From: Labyrinthula sp. Ha
Taxonomy: Eukaryota; Sar; Bigyra; Labyrinthulida; Labyrinthulaceae
Length of the DNA: 64,000 nt
NCBI GenBank assembly: GCA_015227615.1
Contig: JAALGZ010000049.1
Location: 210,037-274,036 of the forward strand
Direction: 5' to 3'
Shown: piece by piece, positions 1 through 10,979 of the stretch
How positions within the stretch are numbered: the first letter of the stretch is position 1
How the letters are laid out: the number at the start of each line of letters is the position of its first letter
The notes under the pieces: model-generated
The model's input: the letters and a program-made list of their open reading frames with translations, nothing else
Told to the model about the DNA's origin: nothing
Databases searched by the model: none
Position numbers and translations under genes: made by a program

Positions 1-926
1 TACAGCTATTACATCGTCATCTAAATTTGCAAATAAGAAAATACAGTACCTTCTGGAGATCTGGTTACAATGTGAGGCCGATGAAAGACCATATTTACAG
101 CTTTCGATCTTCCCTGGGAATGCACTTTCTGAAAGCATGCACTCAGGCTTTTTAACGTAAAAAAACTTTTAGCATCAAGTTCTCTAAAGGCATTAGCTGC
201 AGCTAATGAATCCAAGAAGAGAGATTCACCACCTTGAGTTTCAGAAGGGAACACATTGCAATGTAGAAACTGAAGTCCTGGCGGGGATTCATAGTAAACA
301 AGGTCTTGATGAAACTCTAATCTTTCGCTTGTATATGCAACGTTGATTGGTTCTTCAGTACTAATCACATCAAAGACTTCTCCATAAAGTTGGTGAGAGA
401 GATTACCTGTTCTTGTAGCTATCTCTGCGCAAGGGAACACTGTACTAGACTTGGCTTCCTCCACAGCTGTGGTTCCTGGAATCTCATTAACTAAACAGAG
501 ACCATGTTTGCAAAGTGCAGTTGTCAACTTATATGCTTCAGATTCTGATCTCAGAACCTTGGTGTAGTTTACTTTCTCTAGAAGGGGAGAGCAGGCCGGG
601 GAGTTTGGAAAGTTTTTCTTCACCAAGGACGAAAGAAAGGTAGAAGGTACTGTGAAGATTGCATCTGAGTATTTTATCTCCAAGGTGGGGCCCTGTACTT
701 GAAGTGAAGGAGTAGGAAGTGAAGAGGACAGGAAAGATGAAATAGATCTGTGCTTCTTCTGGTTGGATACAGTCTTTAGTTCGTTTGCGTTGTCAAGAAG
801 GTGAATTAGTGGAACTTTGGTTTTGCTATTATTAGAAAAAGTGACCTCGACAAAGGGCTGCATAAGCGTTGCATTAGCTAGCGACGGTATTGCAGAAGAG
901 AACTTGCGGAAAACTGATGTTTTCAT
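1..926 (-). CDS. Gamma-butyrobetaine / trimethyllysine dioxygenase-like protein (3' end beyond window)
   Basis: Fe(II)/2-oxoglutarate-dependent oxygenase of the BBOX1/TMLHE family, which hydroxylates carnitine precursors, usually in mitochondria or cytosol. The ATG is at 924-926. The N-terminus (MKTSVFRKFSSAIPSLANAT) is basic and Ser-rich without acids, like a mitochondrial leader. The family core is seen as LCLVNEIPG, then GNLSHQLYGEVFDV, then the metal-binding H-x-D in LEFHQDLVYYESPPGLQFLHC, and GGESLFLDS. The frame appears to stop at 21, but a 29-nt GT-AG intron at 21-49 joins SPE to DDDVIAV and keeps the frame open to base 1. The distal iron-binding His and the C-terminus lie off the left edge. 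BBOX1 and TMLHE cannot be told apart here. The gene is divergent from the 999 gene. Confidence 0.85.
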
Positions 927-998
927 TTCGTTTCCTTAATTTGATTTGATGATGTCATTAAGGTTCAGTTTATTCGTAATGACGTCATTAATTGGTTT
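927..998. promoter_or_regulatory. 72-bp bidirectional promoter with CRE palindrome and CCAAT box
   Basis: The spacer between the start codons of two divergent genes is only 72 bp. It holds a perfect CRE/ATF-type palindrome TGACGTCA at 980-987, a related TGATGTCATT at 951-960, and ATTGG (reverse CCAAT) at 991-995. The sites are seen; bZIP or NF-Y binding is inferred from known motif specificity. Confidence 0.45.
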
Positions 999-1265
999 AT
1001 GGATGTTGCGAACAAGAAGGTATTAAAGGCCGAAGCATTACTAGCCGGGCTTCTTGCTAAGGGGGATAAAGAAGCTTTGAAATATATCAACAATCCCCTA
1101 GAGTTATTGGAAAAGACAATATCTAAAGTAAAAATCAACCTGGAAGAGGTTGTTGCTGAGAACGTTGAAATGTTTGAAATGTCGGAGGAGGCAGCAAAGA
1201 GTGACGCGCTGGAGCAGATGAGACTTCAAGGTGTAGATTCGGAGATATTAGACTTTTGCCGTTAG
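999..1265 (+). CDS. Small acidic helical protein, 88 aa, unknown
   Basis: The ORF starts at ATG 999 and ends with TAG at 1265. I do not recognise the family. The product is predicted to be mostly alpha-helical and charged (KVLKAEALLAGLLAKGDKEA, then LEKTISKVKINLEEVVAENV), with no signal peptide or membrane segment and a short C-terminal tail ending DFCR. Its support as a gene comes from position and composition: it shares a 72-bp divergent promoter with the hydroxylase gene, stops 83 bp from a convergent small gene, and its codon usage resembles that of the certain genes. It could be a small mitochondrial or complex-assembly factor, but nothing in the sequence proves this. Confidence 0.6.
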   Translation: MDVANKKVLKAEALLAGLLAKGDKEALKYINNPLELLEKTISKVKINLEEVVAENVEMFEMSEEAAKSDALEQMRLQGVDSEILDFCR

Positions 1266-1348
1266 CAATACCACAATATATATATTTATTTATATGTTTC
1301 ACAAAACGATAAACAGCTCAAACCATTTCTCAAACACATTCATTTTGC

Positions 1349-1555
1349 TTAATAGGCATCTGGGTCGATGAAAACGAACCACCCAAAAGTTGGCTCATCA
1401 CTGAGCTTATGCTTTCTTTTGACAGACTTGTTTTTTACATAATAATATCTTTGTAGAATGTTTTCTTCTGTATCAGCCGGAGGAACCTTGGAAATTACCT
1501 CGTCATACAATTTTCGTGTTCCAGGCATTTCACTCTTTAGTCTCGTTTCCATCAT
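1349..1555 (-). CDS. Small basic protein, 68 aa, unknown
   Basis: The ORF begins with two adjacent ATGs (1553-1555 and 1550-1552) and ends with TAA. The product is hydrophilic and Lys-rich in the middle (YYYVKNKSVKRKHKLSDEP), with an aromatic, acidic C-terminus (FGWFVFIDPDAY). No family is recognised and there is no leader or membrane helix. It is convergent with the 88-aa gene. The Pro- and Asp-containing, non-repetitive composition differs from random AT-rich frames nearby. It could also be the last exon of a gene with tiny introns further upstream, but no convincing upstream exon was found. Confidence 0.45.
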   Translation of the reverse strand: MMETRLKSEMPGTRKLYDEVISKVPPADTEENILQRYYYVKNKSVKRKHKLSDEPTFGWFVFIDPDAY

Positions 1556-4500
1556 TATATGTTTTTTTACAATCTTTTTTGTATTGAATCTTTACAATCG
1601 TTCAACTTGGTAAGAATAAATCTGTTCACGGCTAGGTTGTGTTTCAACAAGTGTTTCAACAAGAGTTTCTTTGATTTTGCCAAACTAGAACTTTTGAACT
1701 TTACGGTATCTCTTTTAATAATTTCGTTTCCTGTTTTATGGCTAGCTTTAGTTATATTTCTCCTTGCACAAATACCTTGTAAGTTCGTCTCGGTTATTTC
1801 ATATAACACATTATCGATCGTTCAAGTTATTTCCAGATCGCATATGTCCGTCCGTCTTATATCACTCATATAAAAAGTAGGAACATAAAGGATAAAAATT
1901 AGTATAATATAAAAAAATATTATGAACTGGTTCAATTTCTAAGTTAACCAGTTCCAGTTTTCTAGGAAATTTCTATATGAAAACTATACAGAATAAATAA
2001 AATAAAAATACTTATTTATGTCTGTTTAACTAGTTTCGTCACAAAAAAAAAAAAGAAGAATAGCTAGGAGTTCCCAATATTTTATATACCCCCTCAAGTC
2101 TGTCGAGATTTGGGATTGAGAACCAAACTTTGAAAAAAAAAGAATATTTGTGTTTCAACAAAAATTAAGAATTAAGTTCTCCTTAAAAGGTAGTTTCACT
2201 TACCAAGTTATTGACTAGAATGTTTCCTCAAAAGTTGTGTCCAAGATCAATGTGTTTTAAATTTTTATCAACAAGATTAACAGAGAAATAAATATTGTGA
2301 GGGTTTAGGCCAGATAAAGTTACATAAAAGTAAAAACAAAAAACTAATATTTAAATCCATAAGTTTTACTTAGAAACAAAAAGAAGTGTGATCAACCACC
2401 TCGGAATATTCCTCAGTTACCCTATTTCATATATTTTGCACCATGTAACCCCACATTAGAACTGGGATGAGTTATGAGAAGTAGGAAAGGTCGTCATATT
2501 GCTTTCCAGAAACGCAAAACGGGAGGGAAGCCTGTAACCATATGAAAGAAACAAGAACATGGGTAGTGTCAGTTAAGGAAATTTCAGGTTCAATGAGCAT
2601 CCTACCACAAACTGAACTGACCTTTTCTTTGAGACTAAGCAAGTATACATCGAATATATGAGAAATGTTAAAATTTATCATCCATATCGGCTACCATTTG
2701 CCTGGAATGTCCCCACGAAACTGAAGAAAGAGAATGATTAATATACCGTTGCTATTAAAAAATTCGAAAATGCAGGACGTGTAGAGAATACTGCACCTGC
2801 TTAAGGACAAAGGGAATGTACGTATGTACTCTCCTCTAGTTGATCTCGCCAGAAACAAGACCTTGGATTGCCACATATAATCTTCTGACGCCGTGTTTAG
2901 AAATAAATGGAATACAAACAAGGATAGATACGAAATGCGTACATTAATATTACAGATAAAACCAAAGGCAAAGGAGCTCAAGAGAAGAAAAACTACAGGT
3001 AGGTCTGTAGAGTAAGCTCTCATTGAAGACTTATCCAAACTTTTGAGAGAGCTCAGTTTCATTACTGAGTCTTGATGATACTTAAAGCTGTGCAAATTCA
3101 GTTTAAGTTGGTTTGAGTTTGAGGGCCCTCAATCTCTCAGTTTGGAATTATGTCAGTCTGCCCCCCTATCCAGAACATGGTCAATTTGGTGAGAGAGGGC
3201 AGAAGGGGTGGAATTGTTTGATGCTCACGATCATCGCTGCTCCAAACGATAAATGTTGGCGTCTACCCTGGAGGTATTGTCTAAACCTCTGGAACCAATG
3301 TTGAGCTAGTTTCATCGGTAATAATACTGGAGCGGATCTCAGCTCTGAAATGATAAGAAAATAATCCCTTCAAAGCTAGATAACCTGCAAAATAGTAAAC
3401 AGTGCCGAGACTCTGCACCATATCTAGGTGTATCAGCATCCTTTGAAACCAACCTACATAAATCGCTGAAGAGCAAGTGTAAGCGCATGATGTACCTATT
3501 ATTTGTAAGTGGCAATAATGTTCAGAAAGAATATAAGCTCAAAGATATTATTCACCGCATTTTGGTGGAAGTCTACGTAACAAATAAGAATTTCTGTTCA
3601 TCTTATCTTTTCATCACTATTAAGCGCCTGTCGAAAGGATTAGTCACCACTCACTGCATCAACGGTGCAGATGAACTCCTTTTGGTTAACCTTTCTTCTT
3701 TGGCGCTGACTTGTAATTATTTAACTATAATTTGTCATGGATTTTTAAACCTGAAAACTTACTGACAATGGTAGGAATGGGAGGGCCCTGTAAATACAAG
3801 AAAGGAAAAAACAATATTTGGGAATGTAGATGAAGACACATTTATACCGCAATTCTGTTAGTCTTTTATGTCACCTGATTTGACTCTGTATTCAACAAGA
3901 AACTGAATTAAGATATTGCAACTTCATTTGCTTTTAGCAGTTAACAGATCTAATTTTGCCATTGAAACAAGTCTTCGATAATGTAGCCCTCTTTACAGAT
4001 TTTTTTTCAAATAAACTATCTTGGTATCTTTGAGTTACTATGATTAAGGGAATACCTCTCGTGGAATGTTTTTGACTTATTTTGCTGATCTTAAGACTAT
4101 CCAACTTTCTTATCATAATTTTATGAGAGTTTTGATGGTTAATGGAACTCATGTTTGGAGGCTCATAGCACAGGAAATAAGATGGCTGAGTATTCTTATT
4201 TCTTAGAGAAACCCACCTCTTCCAAAGAATACATGCAGTGACTTTAATTCTTTGGATTCAGCGATATAAACGTTGTTTCTTCGTCAGACCATCCTCTGTA
4301 CCAGTTGCTGTAAGTAGGCTTGTATTTTGCTGCATATTGTAAATACTCGCATGATTATTTTTTTGATTCCATTTATTAATTTAATAGGCGGCCTTTTCGC
4401 TTTCTTGAAATGATTTTGATTTTGCTATGTTTGTTAATTCAATACAAGTGAGAAATGAGAATATCTATGTTACTTTTTAAATCAATAGAAAAGAAAACTA

Positions 4501-7500
4501 TACTGCTATATAGCTCAATTAGCAAAATTCAGAATACATCCGTAGCTATGAGTCTATAACTTTCTCAATTTCTGAGCTATTGTGACTCCATTTGCAAAGG
4601 TAGACTCTGTAGGACAGGAAGATAGAGCATTCAGTTAGGTGTTTTCTTACTGCTGGTATTTTAGTCCGCTAAGTTATGTTTGCGGAATCTCATCTATCTA
4701 CACATCAGCAATAGTTATGTTTTGATAAATTTATTAATATCACCAACATCAAATTTTTCAGACACGAGATTAAATATGAGTAGTAACTCCTCCAAACAAA
4801 TGAGATTCTCATTTATCAAAATGAGTGGTACTAGGAAATATCTAATACATCCGTAGAATTGATTGAAACCTTTTTCAGGTTTGTCTAGGATTGATATCTT
4901 TGAAAATGGGAACACCTCACTGCCTGACCTTGGAACATAGTATAAGATATCTCGTGCAAGTGCAAAGGCTAAAATATGGTGTAAATTCTGATACATTGAA
5001 AATCATAGTTGCTGCTTTATATTTTGCGTAAAGCTGGAAGCTATAGTCTTAGCTGCATCTTTCAAGTATGCAATGATGACTACTAAAAGCAGTACCTTGC
5101 AGTTAACTCTTAGTTACGGGAATATCAAGGTGGCTCAAGAGATGTTACTATTACATTCAGTGAAGAATTCAGAATATGTGGTTTCTCTATTTCTGGAATA
5201 ATGTGATACTTAATTAAAGGTTTCTAGGTGTGCATTTCGAGCAAGATGTCGTTGAACCTGAAATAAGAAGAGCTAGAGAGTAATTAAAGGTATCATTGGA
5301 TACCTATGGGATGAAACTAATTAAATGTAGACCAAAGTATTTCACGAAATGAGGAAAAGTTGAATTCGACTCAATAAAAACTAAGAGGAAGATTCATATC
5401 ATATGTTGTGATATTTCAAGAAATCGACAACAAATTTGAACATATCTGCGAGAATTTTATTCAAATAAACATACTCTAGGTATTTTACGCTCATCAAACG
5501 TTAACTATGTCATTAGCTTATGATTATTACCCTTTATACACCATTGACTTATTAGGCTTTAATCGAAACCAAGGCCTTTCACGAAATTGCACGTAGATTA
5601 CAAGGTGTTGGCGCAACAAAACCCTTTGTATTTATTACCATTTGAAGTTCTGTGCTAACAAAAGTTGTTCGTGAAGTGGATGGAACCCATATACGGCGTC
5701 TCAAATATTTGTTACAACGTATGACATATTGTAAGAAAATCATTCAGTAGACGTTATTTGAAGCAATTAAATTGGCAGTGCATAAAGCTCTCCTTTCTGG
5801 TTTTGAATCTGAAGAGATTCTTGAAAATTGTCTTCGACATATGCTGCATAACTATAAATAAGAACACCAAGAAATTTCCAACAAGGTTAAGTGAAAAAAT
5901 AAAACAGCCGTTTGTTGCACCTATAGAGGAGAAATATTTATGGTTGCCACAGATCCAGTAAAAAGTTAAGGCTCTTAACGTAATTTTGAAAGGTAGACGT
6001 ATACTGAGCTCCAGTAGGAGTAATGCCATTGATCAACTTCTTGCTTATCATCATCAAACTGTTGAGAGACATTAATATAAAAAAGTGGATATTTTTAAGC
6101 ACGGATCAAAGAGGGCTTATCCATGTTACCAATAGAGAGAGTTTAGTCAGTGACAGAGTAAGAAACGGTGCTGGGATGCTACATAATGCCGAATAGAGGG
6201 AATAAACTTTCCAAGTAACAAGGAAAATTTGTTGGCAACTGTTGAGTGTGAATTATGCTCCCCATCTGTGGATGCAGTGCGATATCAAGCATATAGCTGA
6301 AACATTTAAACAAAGTTAAACCTGCAAAGTACAAAAAATGCATATATTTGATACAAGCAGCACAATAAATATATTTGCAAATACATTGTGATTCTACGGG
6401 ATAGGAGAACCAGCAACAGTCTTGCTATGGTTTGGCTCCAAAATTAGTGGGAAACTTAACAGTTGTGAAAAGGTGGAGTTTAAAGTAAAGATATTATCTT
6501 TCTACATGCTTAACGTACACACAAGCAAAAAGCAGAAATCTATAGAGTTCTGATAGGTGTAAAAGAAGCTTCTTCATAAAACAAAAGGGAGATAGGTGAG
6601 ATGGAAGAAAGCATTTGCTGCTGTTGTCTGTATAAGAGATGGTTGAAGAGTCAACCTGATGGATGGTTTTCCGAATTTGAGGTTGTTCTCTCGCAAGAGC
6701 CATCTTCAGCTTTTCAATCACCTAGAAAGAGAAAATCTGATCTCACCAGATTACAAAGTAGGTTAAATATAGATAGATTGCTAAAAAAATGAATTTTTCT
6801 AATGTGCTCATTCATAAAGTCATACCACGATAAGAGTTCACTACCACTGATTTACAAATAAGGTAACATCCTTGCCTGTTTCTAATGCACTAACTCAAAT
6901 TCTGACTAACTACAAGTTAATTACAAAATCGTAACCTAGTGTAGATAAATGCATCTCAAGTAAATGAAAAAAAATCCTTCTACCCCATTTCAAGATTAAC
7001 ACCCCTACCTTCAAGTTTCCATGGCAACCTTTCATGTAAATCATATTGACTTTGTGCCATGTGACAGCGACAACATTCTGCGGGCTAGACCCCTTTCTTT
7101 TTTTAAGTCAACTATTGATAGTGCAAAGAATTTATTCAGCTTTGAAGTTTTTCTGTTGCTTAGTTCTTAGGATTTAATACTTGTTTTATTTTTAGAATGG
7201 CTTGTTTTTTTCTCATATTAAGAGTCTAAATATTAATAAGAATAAAAATATTGTATTTTGTTTGTTTATCTTAGAACTTGGTTTGCTTGGACCTTGAAAT
7301 TCTCTAATTGAAAATTTTCTTCACCAATTCCTTTCATATGTTTCATTATCTCATCATTGAAAACTTCATGGGCATTAACTGCACATAGACTTCAACATTT
7401 CGTTATAAGACATTCACAAAACATAAATCGCTAAGTTTCTATTCAGCTGCTTCTGTTATGTTGCATGTTATTATTGTTTTGCCCTAAATATCTATCATCT

Positions 7501-8499
7501 TCCTTGTTTTCAGGGTTTCCTTTATCATGTTCGAAAGTTTCACAACTTGCTATGATTATGCTGTATTTAATGGGTTTCTGTCTTTTCATCTTGGGAAAAT
7601 TGTATCTTGTGAAAGTGAATCATCCGCTGCAATCAGTAGGCTGCAATACTCTCGCCTACAAAAATCATAATTCAAGCACCCAGTTTGAAAGACTTAACAA
7701 GATTTGACAAAAGCCACATTATTCTCTTTTAGTTTCTAAATATGTTTCTGAAATACCCAGGAAACCCAAGCTATTAATCAAAAATTTGCCACTATAAAAA
7801 TAAAAGTTAGATGAACTTCTGATTCTGGCGAGGTATTAGTTCCACAAATTAAAAAAAACTGAAAGATTTGCTCTCTTGGATAGTATGGTGGGCAGCATAA
7901 TAGGATTCTAGCTCAATAAATAATTTTTCTAGTTTAGTAAAAGAATGCTGGTAGCACTAAAACGTTATCAAGGCAAACGAAAAGACCTGAGTTCTAAGCA
8001 CATCCAAAGAAAAAAAATACTCCGAGTAATAAATGAGTATTAAAGCGGATTATATTGTTATCTCAGCAAATCTATTGGCGACCTTTGAAATCTTTATTGA
8101 ACACCTGTACCTGATTAAGAGAAAGTAAGAGAGATATTGATTTTATTTAGGGTAACCCAAAATGCAAGATCGTAATCTAGATCGTTCTTATATCTACCCT
8201 AGAAACCTGAAGTGGGCCTATGATATGCAATTAACTGAATGTAGGAGACTGGGTAACATCAATAAAGCTGTGTTGATAATTAACTGCAGGGTTGCTATTT
8301 TGATGAGAACAGTTACGTAAGTATCACGGCATTTAAGCGTCAGGAAATATTTATCTTTGCATATGCTAGGAGCTTAAATGTCTCCACATAGTAACTGATG
8401 CAGTCGAATATTATAGCATGAAATTAATCTGGCGATTTTCTGCCAACAAGGTCTGTTCCTGCATAGAAAAGAGTAAATTGTAGTCCAAATAGAATTAAG
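1556..8499. other. Gene-poor AT-rich stretch, 6.9 kb
   Basis: No frame here reads as a recognisable protein. Open frames are short, start with non-ATG codons or have low-complexity, hydrophobic AT-rich composition. One stretch near 5,555-5,850 (plus strand) keeps a nearly open frame with gene-like residues and is listed separately. No rRNA, tRNA or simple-repeat array was seen. The stretch probably consists of decayed mobile DNA, by analogy with 10.9-13.7 kb. Confidence 0.6.
5555..5850 (+). pseudogene. Fossil coding stretch, origin unknown
   Basis: One plus-strand frame stays open except for two stops across roughly 95 codons and has protein-like composition, for example ETKAFHEIARRLQGVG, then VVREVDGTHIRRLKYLLQRM, then AVHKALLSGFESEEILENCL. 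Interrupted frames with balanced charged and hydrophobic residues are unlike the surrounding random AT-rich translations. I cannot assign the family; a retroelement remnant is plausible but unproven. Confidence 0.3.
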
Positions 8500-10254
8500 T
8501 TATTTCTTACCGCTTCTCAACACACCTGCAGCAATCAACTTGCTAATCTTACTATAAATTTCTGGGTTTTTCAAATGTGCACCAGCTGCAGCAGGATTAA
8601 CTTGCATTTCCTGTATAACAGACTTCATGATAGGATCTCCAAGAATACTTCTTATCTCAGGATCTTCCATAGCGCGTCTGGCACGTTCCTCTTCTTCATC
8701 ACCAACAGGCATATTCTGTGCTTGCTGAATTGCATAATTTGTCCTGTCCAAGCCATTCTTGCACTCTGCATTCTCGGGGTCTATTTCTAACCCCTTATTA
8801 AACGTATCCAAGGCTTTGTGATACTCTTTCAAGAACAACTCAATATTCCCCTTTCGCGAAAAAGCTTTCACATACTTTGGATCAAGCTCTATCGCCTTTT
8901 TACAATCATCCATAGCTCGTCCGAAGTCAGCTAGTTTCATATAGGCAGCAGCCCGGTTATTATAGTAAACAGCGGTTTCAGGATCTCTCTTAATAGCTTC
9001 GGAATATAGCTTAATTGCTTCAGGAAAATCACCACCTTTAAACTTTTCATTTCCAGCAGCTTTTGCTTCTTTCGCCTTTTCGGGATCCAAGTAGGCCTGT
9101 TCATCCGCAACTTTTTTCTTTTTCTCTACCATTTTCAACCTCTTTGCCACCGCTGGGTTCTTCTTCTCTAATTGAGCCTTTTTGTATTGGTCAATAGCTT
9201 CATTAAATTTATTGTGCTTATAATAAGCATTTCCCATTCTTGCGTACGCCTTGGCTATTGTACCATAATCGGCGTAGTTTTTTCGTCCAATCTGAATGGC
9301 TTTTTCGCACAAATCAATACATTTTTCCAAGCTATCAGGTTGTTGTCTTTCAAGTTCTACTGCAGCTTTATTGGTATAGAAAGACATTTCTTTTGGATTC
9401 AACTGAATAGCTTCATCATACTTGCTCACTGCCTCATCAAACTTTTTCTCCTTGTACAACTTATTTCCTTCATCTTTCAGAACATAACTCTTCTTTTTAT
9501 CAAGAACCTCTTGCTGTTCTTCAGGTGACATAGCATTAAACTCATCCTCTTCTCTTTTCTTTTTTTCTTCTTCTTCTCTTTTTTTCTTCTCTTCTTTCAT
9601 TTTCCTGTTCCTCTCTTCAATCTCTGCTTGCCTTTGTCTCTCTTTGTCTCGATGCTCCTTCAACACGTCTGGATTGTTCATGACAACAGCATTCACAGTT
9701 TCCATGAATCTAGGATCCTTCATATACTTCTCCATGTTGTTGGGGTTCTGTTGTATTTCTGTGATCATCTGCACGAAGTTAGGGTCCTGCAAATATTCCC
9801 TCAGTTTAGGATTGTTTGCTACTGTTTGAGCCAGGTTTGAAAACATGCTTGATCCACCTGGAGTTTTATCTATTTCATCCCTTTGTTGCTTGACTTTCTC
9901 CAAACCGATCTTTATGCCTGGGTTTTCTGGGTCAAGTTCCAACCCCTTTTCATAGGCTTCCACTGATTTATCAAATTGCAGCAGCTTATGCAAAGCAGCA
10001 CCTTTTCTTGAATAACCCTTTGGCCAATCAGGTTTTAAATCAATTGCTTTATTTGCATCTTTGAGTGCTGATTCCGCGAACCCTTTACTCAGGTAGGCTG
10101 CAGATCTGTTGGAGTAGTAGACGTGGGACTCATTGAGCTTTATTGCTTCTGTATACCAGTTAATAGCTTTATCATAATCATTAAGTTGGAGAGACTCATT
10201 TCCTTTTTGCTTGCATTCCTCTGCATCTGCCACTCTGTCTCTTGAAGCTGACAT
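8500..10254 (-). CDS. STI1: STI1/HOP co-chaperone (Hsp70-Hsp90 organising protein)
   Basis: Adaptor that links Hsp70 and Hsp90 during client transfer in the cytosol. At 584 aa it has the usual STI1 size and order: TPR1 (about 8-115, ending ELDPENPGIKIGLEKV), DP1/STI1 motif (about 130-195, NPKLREYLQDPNFVQMI), a highly charged linker (about 200-245, EERNRKMKEEKKKREEEEKK), TPR2A (about 258-375), TPR2B (about 395-505, GNEKFKGGDFPEAIKLYSEA) and DP2 (about 530-584, DPEIRSILGDPIMKSVIQEM). The C-terminus AAGVLRSGKK matches the family end (yeast AGIIRTGR), so a GT right after it is not used as a splice site. The gene is uninterrupted, starts at ATG 10254 and ends with TAA. It stands alone between two gene deserts. 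Confidence 0.97.
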   Translation of the reverse strand: MSASRDRVADAEECKQKGNESLQLNDYDKAINWYTEAIKLNESHVYYSNRSAAYLSKGFAESALKDANKAIDLKPDWPKGYSRKGAALHKLLQFDKSVEAYEKGLELDPENPGIKIGLEKVKQQRDEIDKTPGGSSMFSNLAQTVANNPKLREYLQDPNFVQMITEIQQNPNNMEKYMKDPRFMETVNAVVMNNPDVLKEHRDKERQRQAEIEERNRKMKEEKKKREEEEKKKREEDEFNAMSPEEQQEVLDKKKSYVLKDEGNKLYKEKKFDEAVSKYDEAIQLNPKEMSFYTNKAAVELERQQPDSLEKCIDLCEKAIQIGRKNYADYGTIAKAYARMGNAYYKHNKFNEAIDQYKKAQLEKKNPAVAKRLKMVEKKKKVADEQAYLDPEKAKEAKAAGNEKFKGGDFPEAIKLYSEAIKRDPETAVYYNNRAAAYMKLADFGRAMDDCKKAIELDPKYVKAFSRKGNIELFLKEYHKALDTFNKGLEIDPENAECKNGLDRTNYAIQQAQNMPVGDEEEERARRAMEDPEIRSILGDPIMKSVIQEMQVNPAAAGAHLKNPEIYSKISKLIAAGVLRSGKK

Positions 10255-10289
10255 CTCTTTGATTTTCCTTTGATATTTTTTTTAACTTA

Positions 10290-10297
10290 TTCTCGAA
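10290..10297. promoter_or_regulatory. Heat-shock-element-like palindrome upstream of STI1
   Basis: TTCTCGAA, an inverted TTCnnGAA unit, lies 36 bp upstream of the STI1 start codon. Yeast STI1 is heat-inducible through HSF. Only one perfect pair of units is visible, while functional elements usually have three, so the call is tentative. Confidence 0.35.
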
Positions 10298-10979
10298 CTT
10301 TTTTGGATAAGGATACGACCTTTTCGGACAGGTCGGTATAATCAGAAATTACGGTAAAAAGTTTTGGGCTTTGAAAATCAAGAACAAAAGATCTTAAATT
10401 TGGAGAACAACGACCTAATTGCTCACCAGAGAGGGTACTCAGGGTATATGAGCCCTTATAGTTCGTCAATCCATATGATTACTGTTGTCTTGGTGGTATA
10501 ACTGCGCTCAAGTTGAACTGTCCCTAAGGTTTGACTAGGGACGTGAAAACACTCATCTTAAGGCTACAAGAAATGGCAGGGTTCTAAAAAATATGCTCTA
10601 AATCATGCTCCAACGACGCTTAAAATCAAATTTTTAGCTAAATCTAGGTTAACTCTATATGGAAGATTTATGCTGCATGTCACTACAAATTCCACACTTG
10701 CATTTCGCTAACATTAAAATTTGCCAAACAGTTTCACGGGTAGAAAAATAAGTTTCGGCATCCGGCGCAAATTTTTGAGTCTTACTCAGTGCTAAAGACG
10801 GGATCTAAGATGAAAATCTCGATCTAGTGTACTTTTCCTGAACGCTGAGAATGAGGTAGAAGAGGCTTTGAAAGACTAAGATAAATTATGAATATCAGCC
10901 GGGAAAGTCACGCGTGGTCTTTAACAAAACCATCTGACTCTTCCAGGAGCGTAGAGATATTTCTGAAAGAGAGAATATA

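Noticed and set aside
1567-1873. Overlapping frames of 80 and 104 codons on opposite strands next to the 68-aa gene.
   Set aside because: The minus frame starts at GTG, the two frames overlap each other, and compositions are typical of AT-rich noise.
2691-3095. 134-codon minus-strand frame.
   Set aside because: Hydrophobic, AT-driven composition without a domain or neighbour support.
4715-4996. 93-codon minus-strand frame resembling mobile-element debris.
   Set aside because: Tested against copia RT and RNase H motifs in both directions; no convincing match.
8450-8520. GT right after the last STI1 codons that could start an intron (about 52 nt).
   Set aside because: The protein already ends like STI1 homologues, and the candidate is far longer than the 29-32-nt introns here.
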